Source: Betaproteobacteria bacterium RIFCSPLOWO2_12_FULL_64_23
GTDB taxonomy: Bacteria; Pseudomonadota; Gammaproteobacteria; Burkholderiales; SG8-39
Length of the DNA: 35,546 nucleotides
NCBI GenBank assembly: GCA_001770575.1
Contig: MERK01000115.1
Span: 1-35,546, forward strand
Direction: 5' to 3'
Both the position numbers and the translations under genes were made by a program. The notes beneath the pieces are model-generated. The model ran no database searches. It was not told the DNA's origin and worked only from the letters and a program-made list of their open reading frames with translations. This document shows positions 1 through 7,532 of the stretch, piece by piece (the first letter of the stretch is position 1; each line of letters starts with the position of its first letter).

Positions 1-198
1 ATTTGCGCGGAACAGGGGCTGGACGCCGGGCAGCTCGCGGCCGCGGCGCAATCGGAGGCGGTGGCGGCCGAGTACCACGGTTATACCGACGAGGCCCTGG
101 CGCGCAACGTGTTCGGCGCGCCCAGCTATGTCATCGACGGCGAGATCTTCTGGGGCCAGGACCGGCTGGAGTTCGTCGAGCGCGCCCTGCGCCTGTGA
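1..198 (+). CDS. 2-hydroxychromene-2-carboxylate isomerase / DsbA-family protein, C-terminal end (partial)
   Basis: The frame is open from base 1 to a TGA at 196-198, giving the last 65 residues; the start lies outside the window. The segment FGAPSYVIDGEIFWGQDRL is typical of the C-terminal thioredoxin-fold part of the HCCA isomerase / GST-kappa family, with the cis-proline context (GAPS) followed by a glycine-containing turn and the conserved FWGQDRL. Characterised members isomerise 2-hydroxychromene-2-carboxylate in naphthalene degradation, but most genomic homologues have unknown substrates. This copy is not next to naphthalene genes, so its substrate cannot be stated. The family assignment is fairly sure. 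Confidence 0.8.
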   Translation: MCAEQGLDAGQLAAAAQSEAVAAEYHGYTDEALARNVFGAPSYVIDGEIFWGQDRLEFVERALRL

Positions 199-264
199 TG
201 GTGATCAACTTCGAATGGAACAGTGCGCCGGTTTGCGCATGAGCCGGGAAAATTACAAGGACCA

Positions 265-301
265 CGGGCCATTTCAGAATTACCGAAATGGCCCCTGAAT
301 T
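265..301 (-). repeat. 37-nt palindromic repeat, copy A
   Basis: This is a hairpin-forming sequence: GGGCCATTTC at 266-275 is the perfect reverse complement of GAAATGGCCC at 285-294, with a 9-nt loop. Its reverse complement matches positions 29040-29076 at 32 of 37 bases, and one of the changes is a compensated base-pair swap in the stem. It lies between the isomerase stop and the next gene. No T-run follows, so it is not a classic intrinsic terminator. It looks like a dispersed repeat, possibly the end of a lost insertion sequence (inference). Confidence 0.65.
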
Positions 302-362
302 AGGGGAGCATGAGGGCATGCGCCCCGAAGGAAGTCCCCTCGGGGGATATCCCCTCATATTC

Positions 363-1160
363 ATGAAATCCAAAACCAAAAACTGGTTCGCCCTGCGCCG
401 CGCCGGCGTCGAGGTGAGCGAGGAAGACGGCGTGCGCTCGCTGCACCTGGGCGGCGACGCGATCCAGAGCTCGATCCGGCTCGCGCGCCCGGACGAGCTG
501 GCGCTCGACTACACGCGCGCGATGATGGCGTTCCTGCTGTTCCGGCCGCTGCCGCGCGAAGTGTTGATGATCGGCCTGGGCGGCGGCTCGATGGCGCGCT
601 ATATCCACCAGCGCATGCCGGGGACGCGCACCACGGTGGTCGAGATCAATGCCAAGGTGCTGGCGGCAGCGCGCAGCATGTTCCACTTTCCCGCCGATGA
701 TGCGCGCCTGAAAACGGAAATCGCCGACGGCGCGGATTACGTCCGCGACCACGCCGAGTCGGCCGACGTGCTGCTGGTGGACGGCTTCGACGACGGCAGG
801 CAACCCGCGGCGCTGTGCACCCAGTCATTCTACGATGCGGCCCACGCCGCGCTGCGCACCGGGGGCGTGATGGTGGTCAACTTCATGGCGCAAGAAAAGA
901 AACTCGATGTCTTCCTGCAGCGCGTCGAGAAAAGTTTCGATGAGCGCGTGATTCACCTCAACGCGGCCGACCGGGTCAACCGCATCGTCTTCGCCTTCAA
1001 GCGCCATCCGCGCGAGATTGCCTGGGCGGAATTGAACAAGCGCGCGCGGCAGTTGAAGAAAATCCACGATCTTCCGCTGGAGGAATTCATCACCGGGCTG
1101 AAGGAGATCAACCCGCATACGCGGGTGAATCTCAGGCTGCGCGCGGCCGCGGCCGATTGA
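363..1160 (+). CDS. Spermidine-synthase-like (polyamine aminopropyltransferase fold) protein
   Basis: The 265-residue protein has the Rossmann methyltransferase-like core of the spermidine synthase family. The nucleotide-binding loop GLGGGS is near residues 71-76, the acidic residue that binds the ribose of decarboxylated SAM is E94 in VVEIN, and the Asp-containing LLVDGFDD is near residues 137-144. It lacks the N-terminal membrane part seen in the fused transporter-type homologues. Many bacterial single-domain members of this group are annotated as spermidine synthase without proof. ATG 363 is chosen because the family N-terminus begins at about MKSKTKNWF; a longer reading from 288 would run through the palindromic leader. 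A G/C-rich inverted repeat (TCCCC..GGGGA) sits just upstream at about 336-348. It converges with the SDR gene downstream. Confidence 0.75.
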   Translation: MKSKTKNWFALRRAGVEVSEEDGVRSLHLGGDAIQSSIRLARPDELALDYTRAMMAFLLFRPLPREVLMIGLGGGSMARYIHQRMPGTRTTVVEINAKVLAAARSMFHFPADDARLKTEIADGADYVRDHAESADVLLVDGFDDGRQPAALCTQSFYDAAHAALRTGGVMVVNFMAQEKKLDVFLQRVEKSFDERVIHLNAADRVNRIVFAFKRHPREIAWAELNKRARQLKKIHDLPLEEFITGLKEINPHTRVNLRLRAAAAD

Positions 1161-1210
1161 TATCTGCGGCGCCGGCGTTTGCCGCGCGAGATTGGTGCGC
1201 CTGCGCTCTA

Positions 1211-1344
1211 GTACGACGACACGTGGATTGCGAAGTCTGACCACCGTGTCGGTGTAGGAGCGAGCTTGCTCGCGAACAATACGATTCGCGAGCAAGCTCG
1301 CTCCTACAAGGCGAGCATGCTTCGAAAGCAACGTGTCATCGTAC
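1211..1344. repeat. Nested REP-like palindrome between convergent genes
   Basis: The core is a perfect 24-bp inverted repeat, 1253-1276 against 1285-1308, with an 8-nt loop. Its arm starts TGTAGGAGCGAGCTTGCTCG, a motif known from REP elements of Pseudomonas and other proteobacteria. The core is flanked by a second, imperfect inverted repeat: 1211-1235 pairs with 1320-1344 at 20 of 25 positions. The whole 134 bp is thus nearly palindromic. It lies between the convergent ends of the spermidine-synthase-like and SDR genes, a usual place for REP/BIME elements, and may also work as a two-way transcription stop (inference). Confidence 0.85.
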
Positions 1345-1376
1345 CAGTCCTGCCATGCCGATGCGCATGGCTCGCT

Positions 1377-2258
1377 TCACACCGAACGCTGCGCCTTGTC
1401 TTTTTCGTTTTGCGCCTTGATCAGCGCGCGCGCATTCTCCCATTCGGCATCGCCCCAGCTGAGCATTTGAGTGAAACCGCCGCCGTTGGCCTGCCAGCCG
1501 GCGCCGTCCAGGGCTATGGTCTGGCCGCTGAGCCATTCGCAGCCGTCGGCCATGAGAAAGCAGGCGAGGTTCTGCAGCTCGGGCATGCGGCCGAAGCGGC
1601 CCATGGGATTTGCTTTCGAGGCATCGCGGTCTTTGCCGTCCTTGCCCGGATACAGGCGCTTGCCCGCGCCCTCGGTGGGAAACAGGCCCGGGGCGATGGC
1701 GTTCAGGCGGATGCCGTAGCGGCCCCATTCCACCGCCAGCGACTGGGTCATCACATGAATGCCGGCCTTGGACATGGCCGAGGGCACGACGAATGGCGAG
1801 CCGGTCCAGACCCAGGTGACGACGATGGAGACCACGCTGCCCTTGTCGCCGCCTTTGATCCAGCGTTTGCCCACGGCATGAGTGGTGTAGAAGGTGCCGT
1901 GGAAAACGGTGTTGGCGATGGCATCGAAGCCGCGGTGCGACAGGTCTTCGGTGCGGCTGATGAAGTTGCCGGCGGCGTTGTTCACGAGACCGGTGAGAGG
2001 TCCGCCGTCGCTCCAGATCGATTCGATCATTTTGTCCACGCTTTCCGCGTCGCGAATGTCGATGGCGCGGGTCTTGACCGAACCGCCGCGCTGTTGCATC
2101 AGCTCCTTCGCGGTCCGGTCCAGCACTTCCTTGCGCCGGCCGCAAATGTAGATGTCCGCGCCCAGCTCCAGATATTTGTCCGCCATCTCGCGGCCGAGGC
2201 CGGTGCCGCCGCCGGTGACGAGGATGCGCTTGCCTTTGAACAATCCGGGTTGGAACAT
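1377..2258 (-). CDS. SDR-family oxidoreductase, 2,4-dienoyl-CoA reductase type
   Basis: The 293-residue classical short-chain dehydrogenase has the NADP-binding TGGGTGLG at residues 15-22 and the NNAAG motif at 93-97, continuing as NNAAGNFISRTEDLS. That motif is characteristic of the peroxisomal/mitochondrial 2,4-dienoyl-CoA reductase (DECR) branch. The usual YxxxK is replaced by SAMSK (S160, K164), which is normal for this branch and is not a loss of function. The predicted role is NADPH-dependent reduction of 2,4-dienoyl-CoA esters during beta-oxidation of unsaturated acids. ATG 2258 is preceded by AAAGGACC. A small tautomerase gene lies upstream on the same strand, about 100 bp away. Confidence 0.85.
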   Translation of the reverse strand: MFQPGLFKGKRILVTGGGTGLGREMADKYLELGADIYICGRRKEVLDRTAKELMQQRGGSVKTRAIDIRDAESVDKMIESIWSDGGPLTGLVNNAAGNFISRTEDLSHRGFDAIANTVFHGTFYTTHAVGKRWIKGGDKGSVVSIVVTWVWTGSPFVVPSAMSKAGIHVMTQSLAVEWGRYGIRLNAIAPGLFPTEGAGKRLYPGKDGKDRDASKANPMGRFGRMPELQNLACFLMADGCEWLSGQTIALDGAGWQANGGGFTQMLSWGDAEWENARALIKAQNEKDKAQRSV

Positions 2259-2358
2259 GATGGGTCCTTTGCCAGGGATTTTCGCGCGGGCGTTGCCGGG
2301 CGCGGGCAGGCGCAAACGCCGCGATGCTAGCGCATCGCCAAGCTGCCCGCCTCGGGCC

Positions 2359-2547
2359 TTACTTCTTTTCCGACCAGAGCACTCCGCCAGAGGCCCAGTC
2401 GGATTTCTTGACGTCGCGCATAATGATTTGCACCGCGCCCGGCTCGCACTTGAGCACGCGGCAGGTTTCGCGCGTAATGCCTTCGACGAATTCGCGCTTG
2501 AGTTCGGCGCTGCGGCCTTCGAACATATCGACCTGGATCAGGGGCAT
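2359..2547 (-). CDS. 4-oxalocrotonate tautomerase family protein
   Basis: The protein is 62 residues long, exactly the usual size of 4-oxalocrotonate tautomerase, and begins MPLIQVDMFEGR, so removal of Met exposes the catalytic Pro1. In 4-OT numbering Arg11 is kept, Arg39 is Gln and Phe50 is Trp. It may therefore not be a true 4-OT and could act on another enol/keto or dehalogenation-type substrate. ATG 2547 is used instead of the upstream in-frame ATG at 2559 because Pro1 must follow the initiator Met. It reads in the same direction as the dienoyl-CoA reductase-like gene. Confidence 0.85.
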   Translation of the reverse strand: MPLIQVDMFEGRSAELKREFVEGITRETCRVLKCEPGAVQIIMRDVKKSDWASGGVLWSEKK

Positions 2548-2667
2548 GATTTTCTCCACATGAAAGCACGAACCATAGCCCGTCGCAAGACTCGGCGCAA
2601 CCGCGGCAAAGCGGCCTGTCTCAATAATCGCAGCTGGCAGCGCAGGCGAACACTGGGGGAAATCAAT

Positions 2668-2685
2668 CCTTGCGCCGGCGCAAGG
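2668..2685. promoter_or_regulatory. 18-bp perfect palindrome in a divergent intergenic region
   Basis: CCTTGCGCCGGCGCAAGG is a perfect dyad. It sits in the roughly 220 bp between the divergent tautomerase (minus) and S1C-like protein (plus) genes. It could be an operator serving either gene. No regulator for it is recognisable in the window. Confidence 0.35.
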
Positions 2686-2766
2686 TCATGACTATGCTTG
2701 TCCAGCACCCCTGATAGGGGCTTGCGTGTAGGTTCAAGGTATGCCGTTACGCGGCGGGAGGACATG

Positions 2767-3792
2767 ATGAAGCGTTTTCTGAATCTGCTGGTTGTATCCG
2801 GATTCCTTTGCGCTGCGCTCGCCGCGCTGCCGCTCGAGGCGCAAACGCCGCAGCCGAAGCCCAAGGTCATCAGCGAAAAGCAGGCGGACGATCTGCTCGG
2901 ATCCGTAGTCAGGGTCAAGGCGCGAGCGCTCCCGGACGCGCGCAGCAACGCGACACTGGGCTCCCTGCGCGAAGGCAGCGGCGTGATCATCGACGACCGT
3001 GGGTACGTCCTCACCATTGGTTATCTGGTGATCGAAGCCGATGCGATCGAAGTCACCACCGCCCAAGGCAAGACCAGCCCGGCGACGCTGGCCGGCTACG
3101 ATCACGCCAGCGGCTTCGGTCTGTTGCGCGCCGCGTTGCCGCTGGGTGCCAAACCCATCGACCTGGGGGCGTCCGCGGAACTCGCGCTGCGCGAGCCGGT
3201 CCTGGTAGCGCCACACGGGGGGCGCGAACTCCTCAACCTCGCCTACGTCGTGTCCACGCGGCAGTTTTCCGGCAGCTGGGAATACTTGCTGGACAGCGCG
3301 ATTTTTGTTTCCCCGCCGACCCTCGCCTGGGCCGGTTCGGCCCTGATCAGCCGCGAGGGCAGGCTGGTCGGCATCGGTTCGCTGCTGGTGCGCGACTCGG
3401 AGGAAGTAGGCACGCCGCTGCCTGGCAACATGTTCGTGCCGATCGATCTGTTGAAACCCATACTCGCCGATCTGATCGACCAAGGACGCGCGTCCGGCCC
3501 TCCGCGGCCATGGTTGGGCATGGCCACGGAGGAAATGCAGGGGCGCTTGTTCGTGACGCGGGTATCGCCGGAGGCGCCGGCGGACCAGGCCGGCGTGCAG
3601 CGCGGTGACATCGTCGTCGGCGTGGGGGCGGACGCGGTCACGACCCAGGCCGAGCTGTATCGCAAGCTCTGGTCGCTGGGTCCGGCCGGGACCGAAGTGC
3701 CGCTGAAGGTGCTGCAGGGTGCAAGCGTGAAAGAGATCAAGGTGCGCTCGATCGACCGGACGAACTATTTCCGCGTCAAGCCATCGCTTTGA
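2767..3792 (+). CDS. Trypsin-like (S1C/DegP) plus PDZ protein with a degenerate active site
   Basis: The 341-residue exported protein has a signal peptide (MKRFLNLLVVSGFLCAALAA, likely cut near LEA-QT), a trypsin-like domain at about 40-235 and one PDZ domain at about 240-335 (PWLGMAT, VSPEAPADQAGVQRGDIVV). By motif alignment all three catalytic residues have changed. The His of LTNNHV is Tyr in LTIGYLV, the Asp of the DIALL motif is Gly in ASGFGLL, and the nucleophile Ser of GNSGG is Ala in AWAGSAL. It should be proteolytically dead and may be a periplasmic scaffold or peptide-binding protein. Two ATGs lie in tandem (2764, 2767); 2767 has the better spacing from GGGAGGA. Confidence 0.8.
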   Translation: MKRFLNLLVVSGFLCAALAALPLEAQTPQPKPKVISEKQADDLLGSVVRVKARALPDARSNATLGSLREGSGVIIDDRGYVLTIGYLVIEADAIEVTTAQGKTSPATLAGYDHASGFGLLRAALPLGAKPIDLGASAELALREPVLVAPHGGRELLNLAYVVSTRQFSGSWEYLLDSAIFVSPPTLAWAGSALISREGRLVGIGSLLVRDSEEVGTPLPGNMFVPIDLLKPILADLIDQGRASGPPRPWLGMATEEMQGRLFVTRVSPEAPADQAGVQRGDIVVGVGADAVTTQAELYRKLWSLGPAGTEVPLKVLQGASVKEIKVRSIDRTNYFRVKPSL

Positions 3793-3904
3793 CGGCTAAG
3801 GTCTGCTGGCATTCACCGCGCATGCGCTTGTTCTCCCGCTTTGGGAGCCGGGTGCCGGCCGTGCTAGGATTGCGGGCGGGCAAATATGGAATAAGGAACA
3901 GGTG

Positions 3905-4972
3905 ATGGATCAGTTCATCGGCACCATGCCGGTGGCGGAGAAGCAGCGCTTCGATGTTGCCCGTCTGGAAACTTATCTGCGCGCGCATGTGGACGGATTC
4001 GCAGGCAGCCTCGAAGTCGAGCAGTTCAAGGGAGGGCAGTCCAATCCGACTTATCGCCTCGCCGCCGGCGGCAAGCGCTACGCCATGCGCGCGAAGCCCG
4101 GGCCCGCGGCGAAACTGTTGCCCTCCGCGCATGCGGTGGAGCGCGAGTTTCGCGTGATCAGCGCCCTGGGCGAAACCGATATCCCGGTGCCCAGGACCTA
4201 CGCCCTGTGCGAGGACGAGGGCGTGATCGGGCGCGCCTTCTACGTCATGGATTGCGTCGACGGGCGCGTGCTGTGGGACCAGTCGCTGCCGGGCATGACG
4301 CGGCCCGAGCGCGGCGCGATCTACGACGAAATGAACCGCGTGATCGCGGCCCTGCACAGCGTCGACTACGCCGCCATCGGCCTCGCGGATTTCGGCAAGC
4401 CCGGCAATTATTTCGCGCGCCAGATCGGGCGCTGGAGCAAGCAGTACCAGGCCTCGGAGACCGAAAAGATCGAGGCCATGGACAATCTGATCGCCTGGCT
4501 GCCGAACAACATTCCCGCAGGCGACGAAACCGCGATCGTGCACGGCGATTACCGCCTCGACAATCTGATTTTTCACCCGACCGAGCCGCGCATCCTCGCC
4601 ATCCTCGACTGGGAGCTTTCCACCCTGGGCCATCCGCTGGCGGACATTTCCTATCACTGCATGAGCTGGCGCATTCCGCCGGGGCAGTTCCGCGGCATCG
4701 GCGGGCTCGATCTGGCGGCGCTGGGGATACCGATGGAAAAGGACTATGTCGCCGCCTACTGCAGGCGCACCGGGCGCGCGCGCATCGACAATTGGGACTT
4801 CTATCTCGCTTACAATATGTTCCGCATCGCCGCCATCCTGCAGGGGATCAAGAAGCGCTCGGTGGACGGCACCGCCGCCAGCGCGCACGCGGCCGATGCC
4901 GGCGCGCGCGTGCAACCGCTGGCCAAGATGGCCTGGGAGTACGCGCAAAAAGTCATCGCCGCCGGGAACTAG
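3905..4972 (+). CDS. APH-family phosphotransferase, ACAD10/LvaA-like acyl-CoA kinase
   Basis: The 355-residue protein-kinase-fold phosphotransferase has the nucleotide-binding region [12 protein letters not shown] (about 40-51), the catalytic loop HGDYRLDN and the metal-binding ILDWE, all standard for aminoglycoside-phosphotransferase-like enzymes. It is followed directly by an acyl-CoA dehydrogenase. In human ACAD10/11 the same two domains are fused, and in Pseudomonas LvaA acts with LvaC: a 4-hydroxyacyl-CoA is phosphorylated and the phosphate is then lost. The predicted role here is therefore phosphorylation of a 4-hydroxyacyl-CoA, not antibiotic resistance. A GTG at 3902 just precedes ATG 3905; AAGGAACAG serves as ribosome binding site. 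Confidence 0.85.
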   Translation: MDQFIGTMPVAEKQRFDVARLETYLRAHVDGFAGSLEVEQFKGGQSNPTYRLAAGGKRYAMRAKPGPAAKLLPSAHAVEREFRVISALGETDIPVPRTYALCEDEGVIGRAFYVMDCVDGRVLWDQSLPGMTRPERGAIYDEMNRVIAALHSVDYAAIGLADFGKPGNYFARQIGRWSKQYQASETEKIEAMDNLIAWLPNNIPAGDETAIVHGDYRLDNLIFHPTEPRILAILDWELSTLGHPLADISYHCMSWRIPPGQFRGIGGLDLAALGIPMEKDYVAAYCRRTGRARIDNWDFYLAYNMFRIAAILQGIKKRSVDGTAASAHAADAGARVQPLAKMAWEYAQKVIAAGN

Positions 4973-5016
4973 CCCGGCAGCGTCCGCACCACTTTCATTC
5001 TACGAAAAGGCAAACC

Positions 5017-6261
5017 ATGGATTTCGCATATACCGACAAGGTCAAGGCCATGCAGGCCAAGCTCAACGCCTTCATGGATGAGCATATCTACCCGAACGAG
5101 CACCGCTTCCACCAGGAGGTGCTGGAAAACCGGCACCTGGGCAACCCCTGGATACCAACCAAAATCATCGAGGAGCTGAAGCCCAAGGCGCGCGCGGCCG
5201 GGCTGTGGAACCTGTTCCTGCCGCACTCGAAGCGCGCCCGCGAGGGTCTTTCCAATCTCGAGTACGCGCCGCTGTGCGAGATCATGGGCCGGGTAAGCTT
5301 TGCCCCGGAGGTGTTCAACTGCTCGGCGCCCGACACCGGCAACATGGAGACCATAGAGCGCTACGGCAGCGAGGAGCACAAGCGGGCGTGGCTGGAGCCG
5401 CTGTTGCGCGGCGAAATGCGCTCCGCCTTTCTCATGACCGAGCCCGATGTGGCGTCGAGTGACGCCACCAACATCCAGTGCCGCATCGAGCGCCAGGGGA
5501 ACGAATACGTCATCAACGGCCGCAAGTGGTGGTCTTCCGGCGGCGGCGATCCGCGCTGCAAGCTGTACATCGTCATGGGCCGGACCAACCCGGACGCCGC
5601 CCGGCACAGCCAGCAGTCGATGATCCTGGTCCCGGCGGACGCGCCCGGTGTCGAGGTGGTACGGGCGCTGTCGGTGTTCGGCTACGACGATGCGCCGCAC
5701 GGCCACATGGAAATCCATTTGAAGGACGTGCGCGTGCCGGCGTCGAACATCCTGCTCGGCGAAGGCCGCGGCTTCGAAATCGCGCAAGGGCGCCTCGGGC
5801 CGGGCCGCATCCACCATTGCATGCGCCAGATCGGCGTGGCCGAGCGCGCGCTCGAACTCATGTGCAAGCGTTCGCTCGCGCGCGTCGCCTTCGGCCGGAC
5901 CATCGCCGAGCAGGGCGTGACGCGCGAGCGCATCGCCCAGGCGCGCATTATGATCGACTCGACGCGCTGGCTGGTGCTCAACGCCGCCTACATGATGGAC
6001 ACCGCGGGCAACAAGGTGGCCAAGGCCGAGATCGCGATGATCAAGGTGCTCGCGCCCAACATGACCCTGCAGGTGATCGACTGGGCGATGCAGGCCCACG
6101 GCGGCGCCGGCGTGTCGGACGACTTCCCGCTCGCCATGATGTACGCGCATTCGCGCACGCTGCGCTTTGCCGACGGCCCGGACGAGGTGCACCGCAACGC
6201 CATCGCCAAACTGGAACTGGCGAAACACATGAGCGTGCCCAAGTCGGGGCACACGGCCTGA
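5017..6261 (+). CDS. Acyl-CoA dehydrogenase, ACAD10/11-like
   Basis: The 414-residue flavoprotein has the family landmarks [17 protein letters not shown] (FAD/substrate loop), the GRKWWSSGG segment, [11 protein letters not shown], and the C-terminal [16 protein letters not shown] with FADGPDEVH. In the last motif Asp takes the position of the catalytic Glu of medium-chain dehydrogenases, as in the ACAD10/11 branch. It starts 44 bp after the kinase gene and is probably co-transcribed with it. The expected substrate is an acyl-CoA, perhaps the 4-phosphoacyl-CoA made by the kinase (inference). ATG 5017 gives the normal length; the frame stays open further upstream only by chance, inside the kinase gene. 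Confidence 0.9.
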   Translation: MDFAYTDKVKAMQAKLNAFMDEHIYPNEHRFHQEVLENRHLGNPWIPTKIIEELKPKARAAGLWNLFLPHSKRAREGLSNLEYAPLCEIMGRVSFAPEVFNCSAPDTGNMETIERYGSEEHKRAWLEPLLRGEMRSAFLMTEPDVASSDATNIQCRIERQGNEYVINGRKWWSSGGGDPRCKLYIVMGRTNPDAARHSQQSMILVPADAPGVEVVRALSVFGYDDAPHGHMEIHLKDVRVPASNILLGEGRGFEIAQGRLGPGRIHHCMRQIGVAERALELMCKRSLARVAFGRTIAEQGVTRERIAQARIMIDSTRWLVLNAAYMMDTAGNKVAKAEIAMIKVLAPNMTLQVIDWAMQAHGGAGVSDDFPLAMMYAHSRTLRFADGPDEVHRNAIAKLELAKHMSVPKSGHTA

Positions 6262-6287
6262 ACCTAAGCAATTGAAGGGAGAAATGA

Positions 6288-6947
6288 ATGTTGAAGCTGG
6301 GCGGATTTGCAGTCAGCAATTACTACAACAAGGTCAAGGTGGCGCTGCTGGAGAAGGGCATCCCGTTCGAGGAGGCGTTCTGCATGACCTCGCAGGAAGA
6401 GGAATATCGCAAGCGCTCGCCCATGGGCAAGGTGCCCTACCTGGAAATCGACGGTGAGTTCCTGTGCGAGTCGCAGGTGATCTGCGAATACCTCGAAGAC
6501 CAGTATCCGCAGACGCCGCTCTACCCGAAAGACGCCCTTGCGCGCGCGCGGGTGCGCGAACTCATCACCACCATGGAACTGCACATGGAACTCGTCGCGC
6601 GCCGCCTCTATACCCAGGCTTTCTTCGGCGGCACGGTCTCCGACGAGATCAAGAAACACGTGGAAAAAGACCTGGCCAAGGGCGTGCGCGCGTTCAGGCA
6701 GCTGGCCAAGTTTTCGCCCTTCATCGCCGGCGCCGACCTCACCTACGCCGACTGCGCCGCCGGCGTGCACCTGCCGCTGGTGTCGCTCTCGAGCAAGATC
6801 GTCTACGGCCGCGACGTGTTCGACGATTACGCCGCGGTAAAGCCCTATCTGAAAATGTTGAACGAGCGCCCGGCGTTCAAGAAAGTGAGCGACGACCGCA
6901 AAGTTGCAACCGAGGCGATGGCGGCGGCGCGGGCGAAGAAGGGCTAG
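6288..6947 (+). CDS. Glutathione S-transferase family protein
   Basis: The 219-residue protein has an N-terminal thioredoxin-like domain (about 1-78) containing GGFAVSNYYNKVK with a Ser near the usual catalytic position, the cis-Pro segment GKVPYLEIDG and the glutathione gamma-glutamyl site CESQVICEYLED. An all-helical C-terminal domain follows, with ADLTYADC corresponding to the N-capping box region. ATG 6288 follows GAAGGGAGAAATGA. It lies 26 bp after the acyl-CoA dehydrogenase and likely closes that operon. The substrate is unknown; conjugation or repair of reactive unsaturated acyl products would suit the setting but is not shown. Confidence 0.85.
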   Translation: MLKLGGFAVSNYYNKVKVALLEKGIPFEEAFCMTSQEEEYRKRSPMGKVPYLEIDGEFLCESQVICEYLEDQYPQTPLYPKDALARARVRELITTMELHMELVARRLYTQAFFGGTVSDEIKKHVEKDLAKGVRAFRQLAKFSPFIAGADLTYADCAAGVHLPLVSLSSKIVYGRDVFDDYAAVKPYLKMLNERPAFKKVSDDRKVATEAMAAARAKKG

Positions 6948-7059
6948 CCCATCTTTAACATGATTTGCCCGAAAGACCCAGGTCGGCGGACGTAAGTGCC
7001 GGATTCCTTTGCACGTGGTCCGGCAAATCGTGTTGTAGTGCCATAATATTTTAGGTAAC

Positions 7060-7086
7060 ACGTGAACCGAACTTTTCGGTTCACGT
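7060..7086. promoter_or_regulatory. Long inverted repeat, operator or terminator stem
   Basis: ACGTGAACCGAA and TTCGGTTCACGT form a perfect 12-bp stem around a CTT loop. It lies 112 bp after the glutathione S-transferase gene. There is no following T-run, so it may be an operator for an unseen regulator or a poor terminator. It is unrelated to the TGGTnnnACCA sites. Confidence 0.45.
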
Positions 7087-7303
7087 CGGGGCGAGTATTG
7101 CTTCGATCGCGCCGCGTCCGCCGATCTCGGACCGCACTACCTTGCCAGGGGGTTACCGGCGCCACGGGTCCTAGCGCGCCGCGGCTGCGTGCTGCCTCCT
7201 GCGGCAATGCGGCGACCTTGTCAATGCTGCTCTCTTCCATGCTCGGTCCTTGAGGTCTTGGGCGCCGATCCCGGAAATCCCTGCCGCGGCTACGGCCAGG
7301 CAA

Positions 7304-7314
7304 TGGTAGAACCA
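7304..7314. promoter_or_regulatory. FadR/GntR-type operator candidate O1
   Basis: TGGTAGAACCA fits the TGGTnnnACCA dyad of FadR-subfamily GntR regulators. It is identical to the site at 25215 and lies 189 bp upstream of the promoter-linked site at 7493, close to 18 helical turns. That spacing would allow looping between the two sites (inference). Confidence 0.6.
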
Positions 7315-7463
7315 ATGCTACCGTGTCCAGGTGCGGGCGTCAATCGGCGCCGAATGGGCCGCCCGTTGCGCCGGCGCCCGAGCGCGTACGACCGTGGGCG
7401 CACAGATTGAGAGGAGGTAATACCCCTCGATCTGAAAGGGCTAATTTCGCAGCGCCCGGAGGG

Positions 7464-7492
7464 TTGACGCCGACTGAGTGCGGCTCTATCAT
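7464..7492 (+). promoter_or_regulatory. Sigma-70 promoter of the dioxygenase operon
   Basis: The -35 TTGACG (7464-7469) and -10 TATCAT (7487-7492) are separated by 17 bp, a near-consensus arrangement. Transcription would start near 7499, leaving a leader of about 35 nt before the TTG start at 7533. The promoter overlaps an operator-like palindrome. Confidence 0.65.
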
Positions 7493-7505
7493 TGGTTCAA
7501 CCAAT
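7491..7505. promoter_or_regulatory. FadR/GntR-type operator candidate O2 at the dioxygenase promoter
   Basis: ATTGGTTCAACCAAT is a 15-bp dyad with the TGGTnnnACCA core at 7493-7503. It overlaps the end of the -10 box and the expected start point, where a bound repressor would block RNA polymerase. Confidence 0.65.
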
Positions 7506-7532
7506 ATTGCGTGGCAATTGGGAGGAAGCGCT

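Larger units (their letters stand above)
6948..7463. other. Non-coding regulatory stretch upstream of the dioxygenase operon
   Basis: No convincing gene was found in these 516 bp. The stretch holds the 27-nt hairpin at 7060-7086 and one FadR-type palindrome at 7304-7314. A strong ribosome-binding-like AGGAGGT near 7411 is not followed by a sensible start codon. Open frames here lack any recognisable family. Confidence 0.5.

Noticed and set aside
265-301. A Rho-independent terminator for the isomerase gene.
   Set aside because: The hairpin lacks a T-run, and a near copy nearly 29 kb away shows it is a dispersed repeat.
1266-2330. A 354-codon plus-strand frame opposite the SDR gene.
   Set aside because: It is antisense to a clear SDR with intact motifs and starts inside the REP hairpin.
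3905-4972. An aminoglycoside resistance gene.
   Set aside because: The fold is APH-like, but the pairing with an ACAD10/11-type dehydrogenase points to acyl-CoA metabolism.
4207-5016. A continuous frame joining the kinase region to the acyl-CoA dehydrogenase as one 684-residue protein.
   Set aside because: The upstream part is an out-of-frame reading of the kinase gene; the dehydrogenase family start is at ATG 5017. It is not a true ACAD11-like fusion.
7323-7532. An upstream extension of the oxygenase alpha subunit by 70 codons.
   Set aside because: The extension crosses a near-consensus promoter and operator, and oxygenase alpha subunits are normally about 430-460 residues, which the TTG 7533 start gives.
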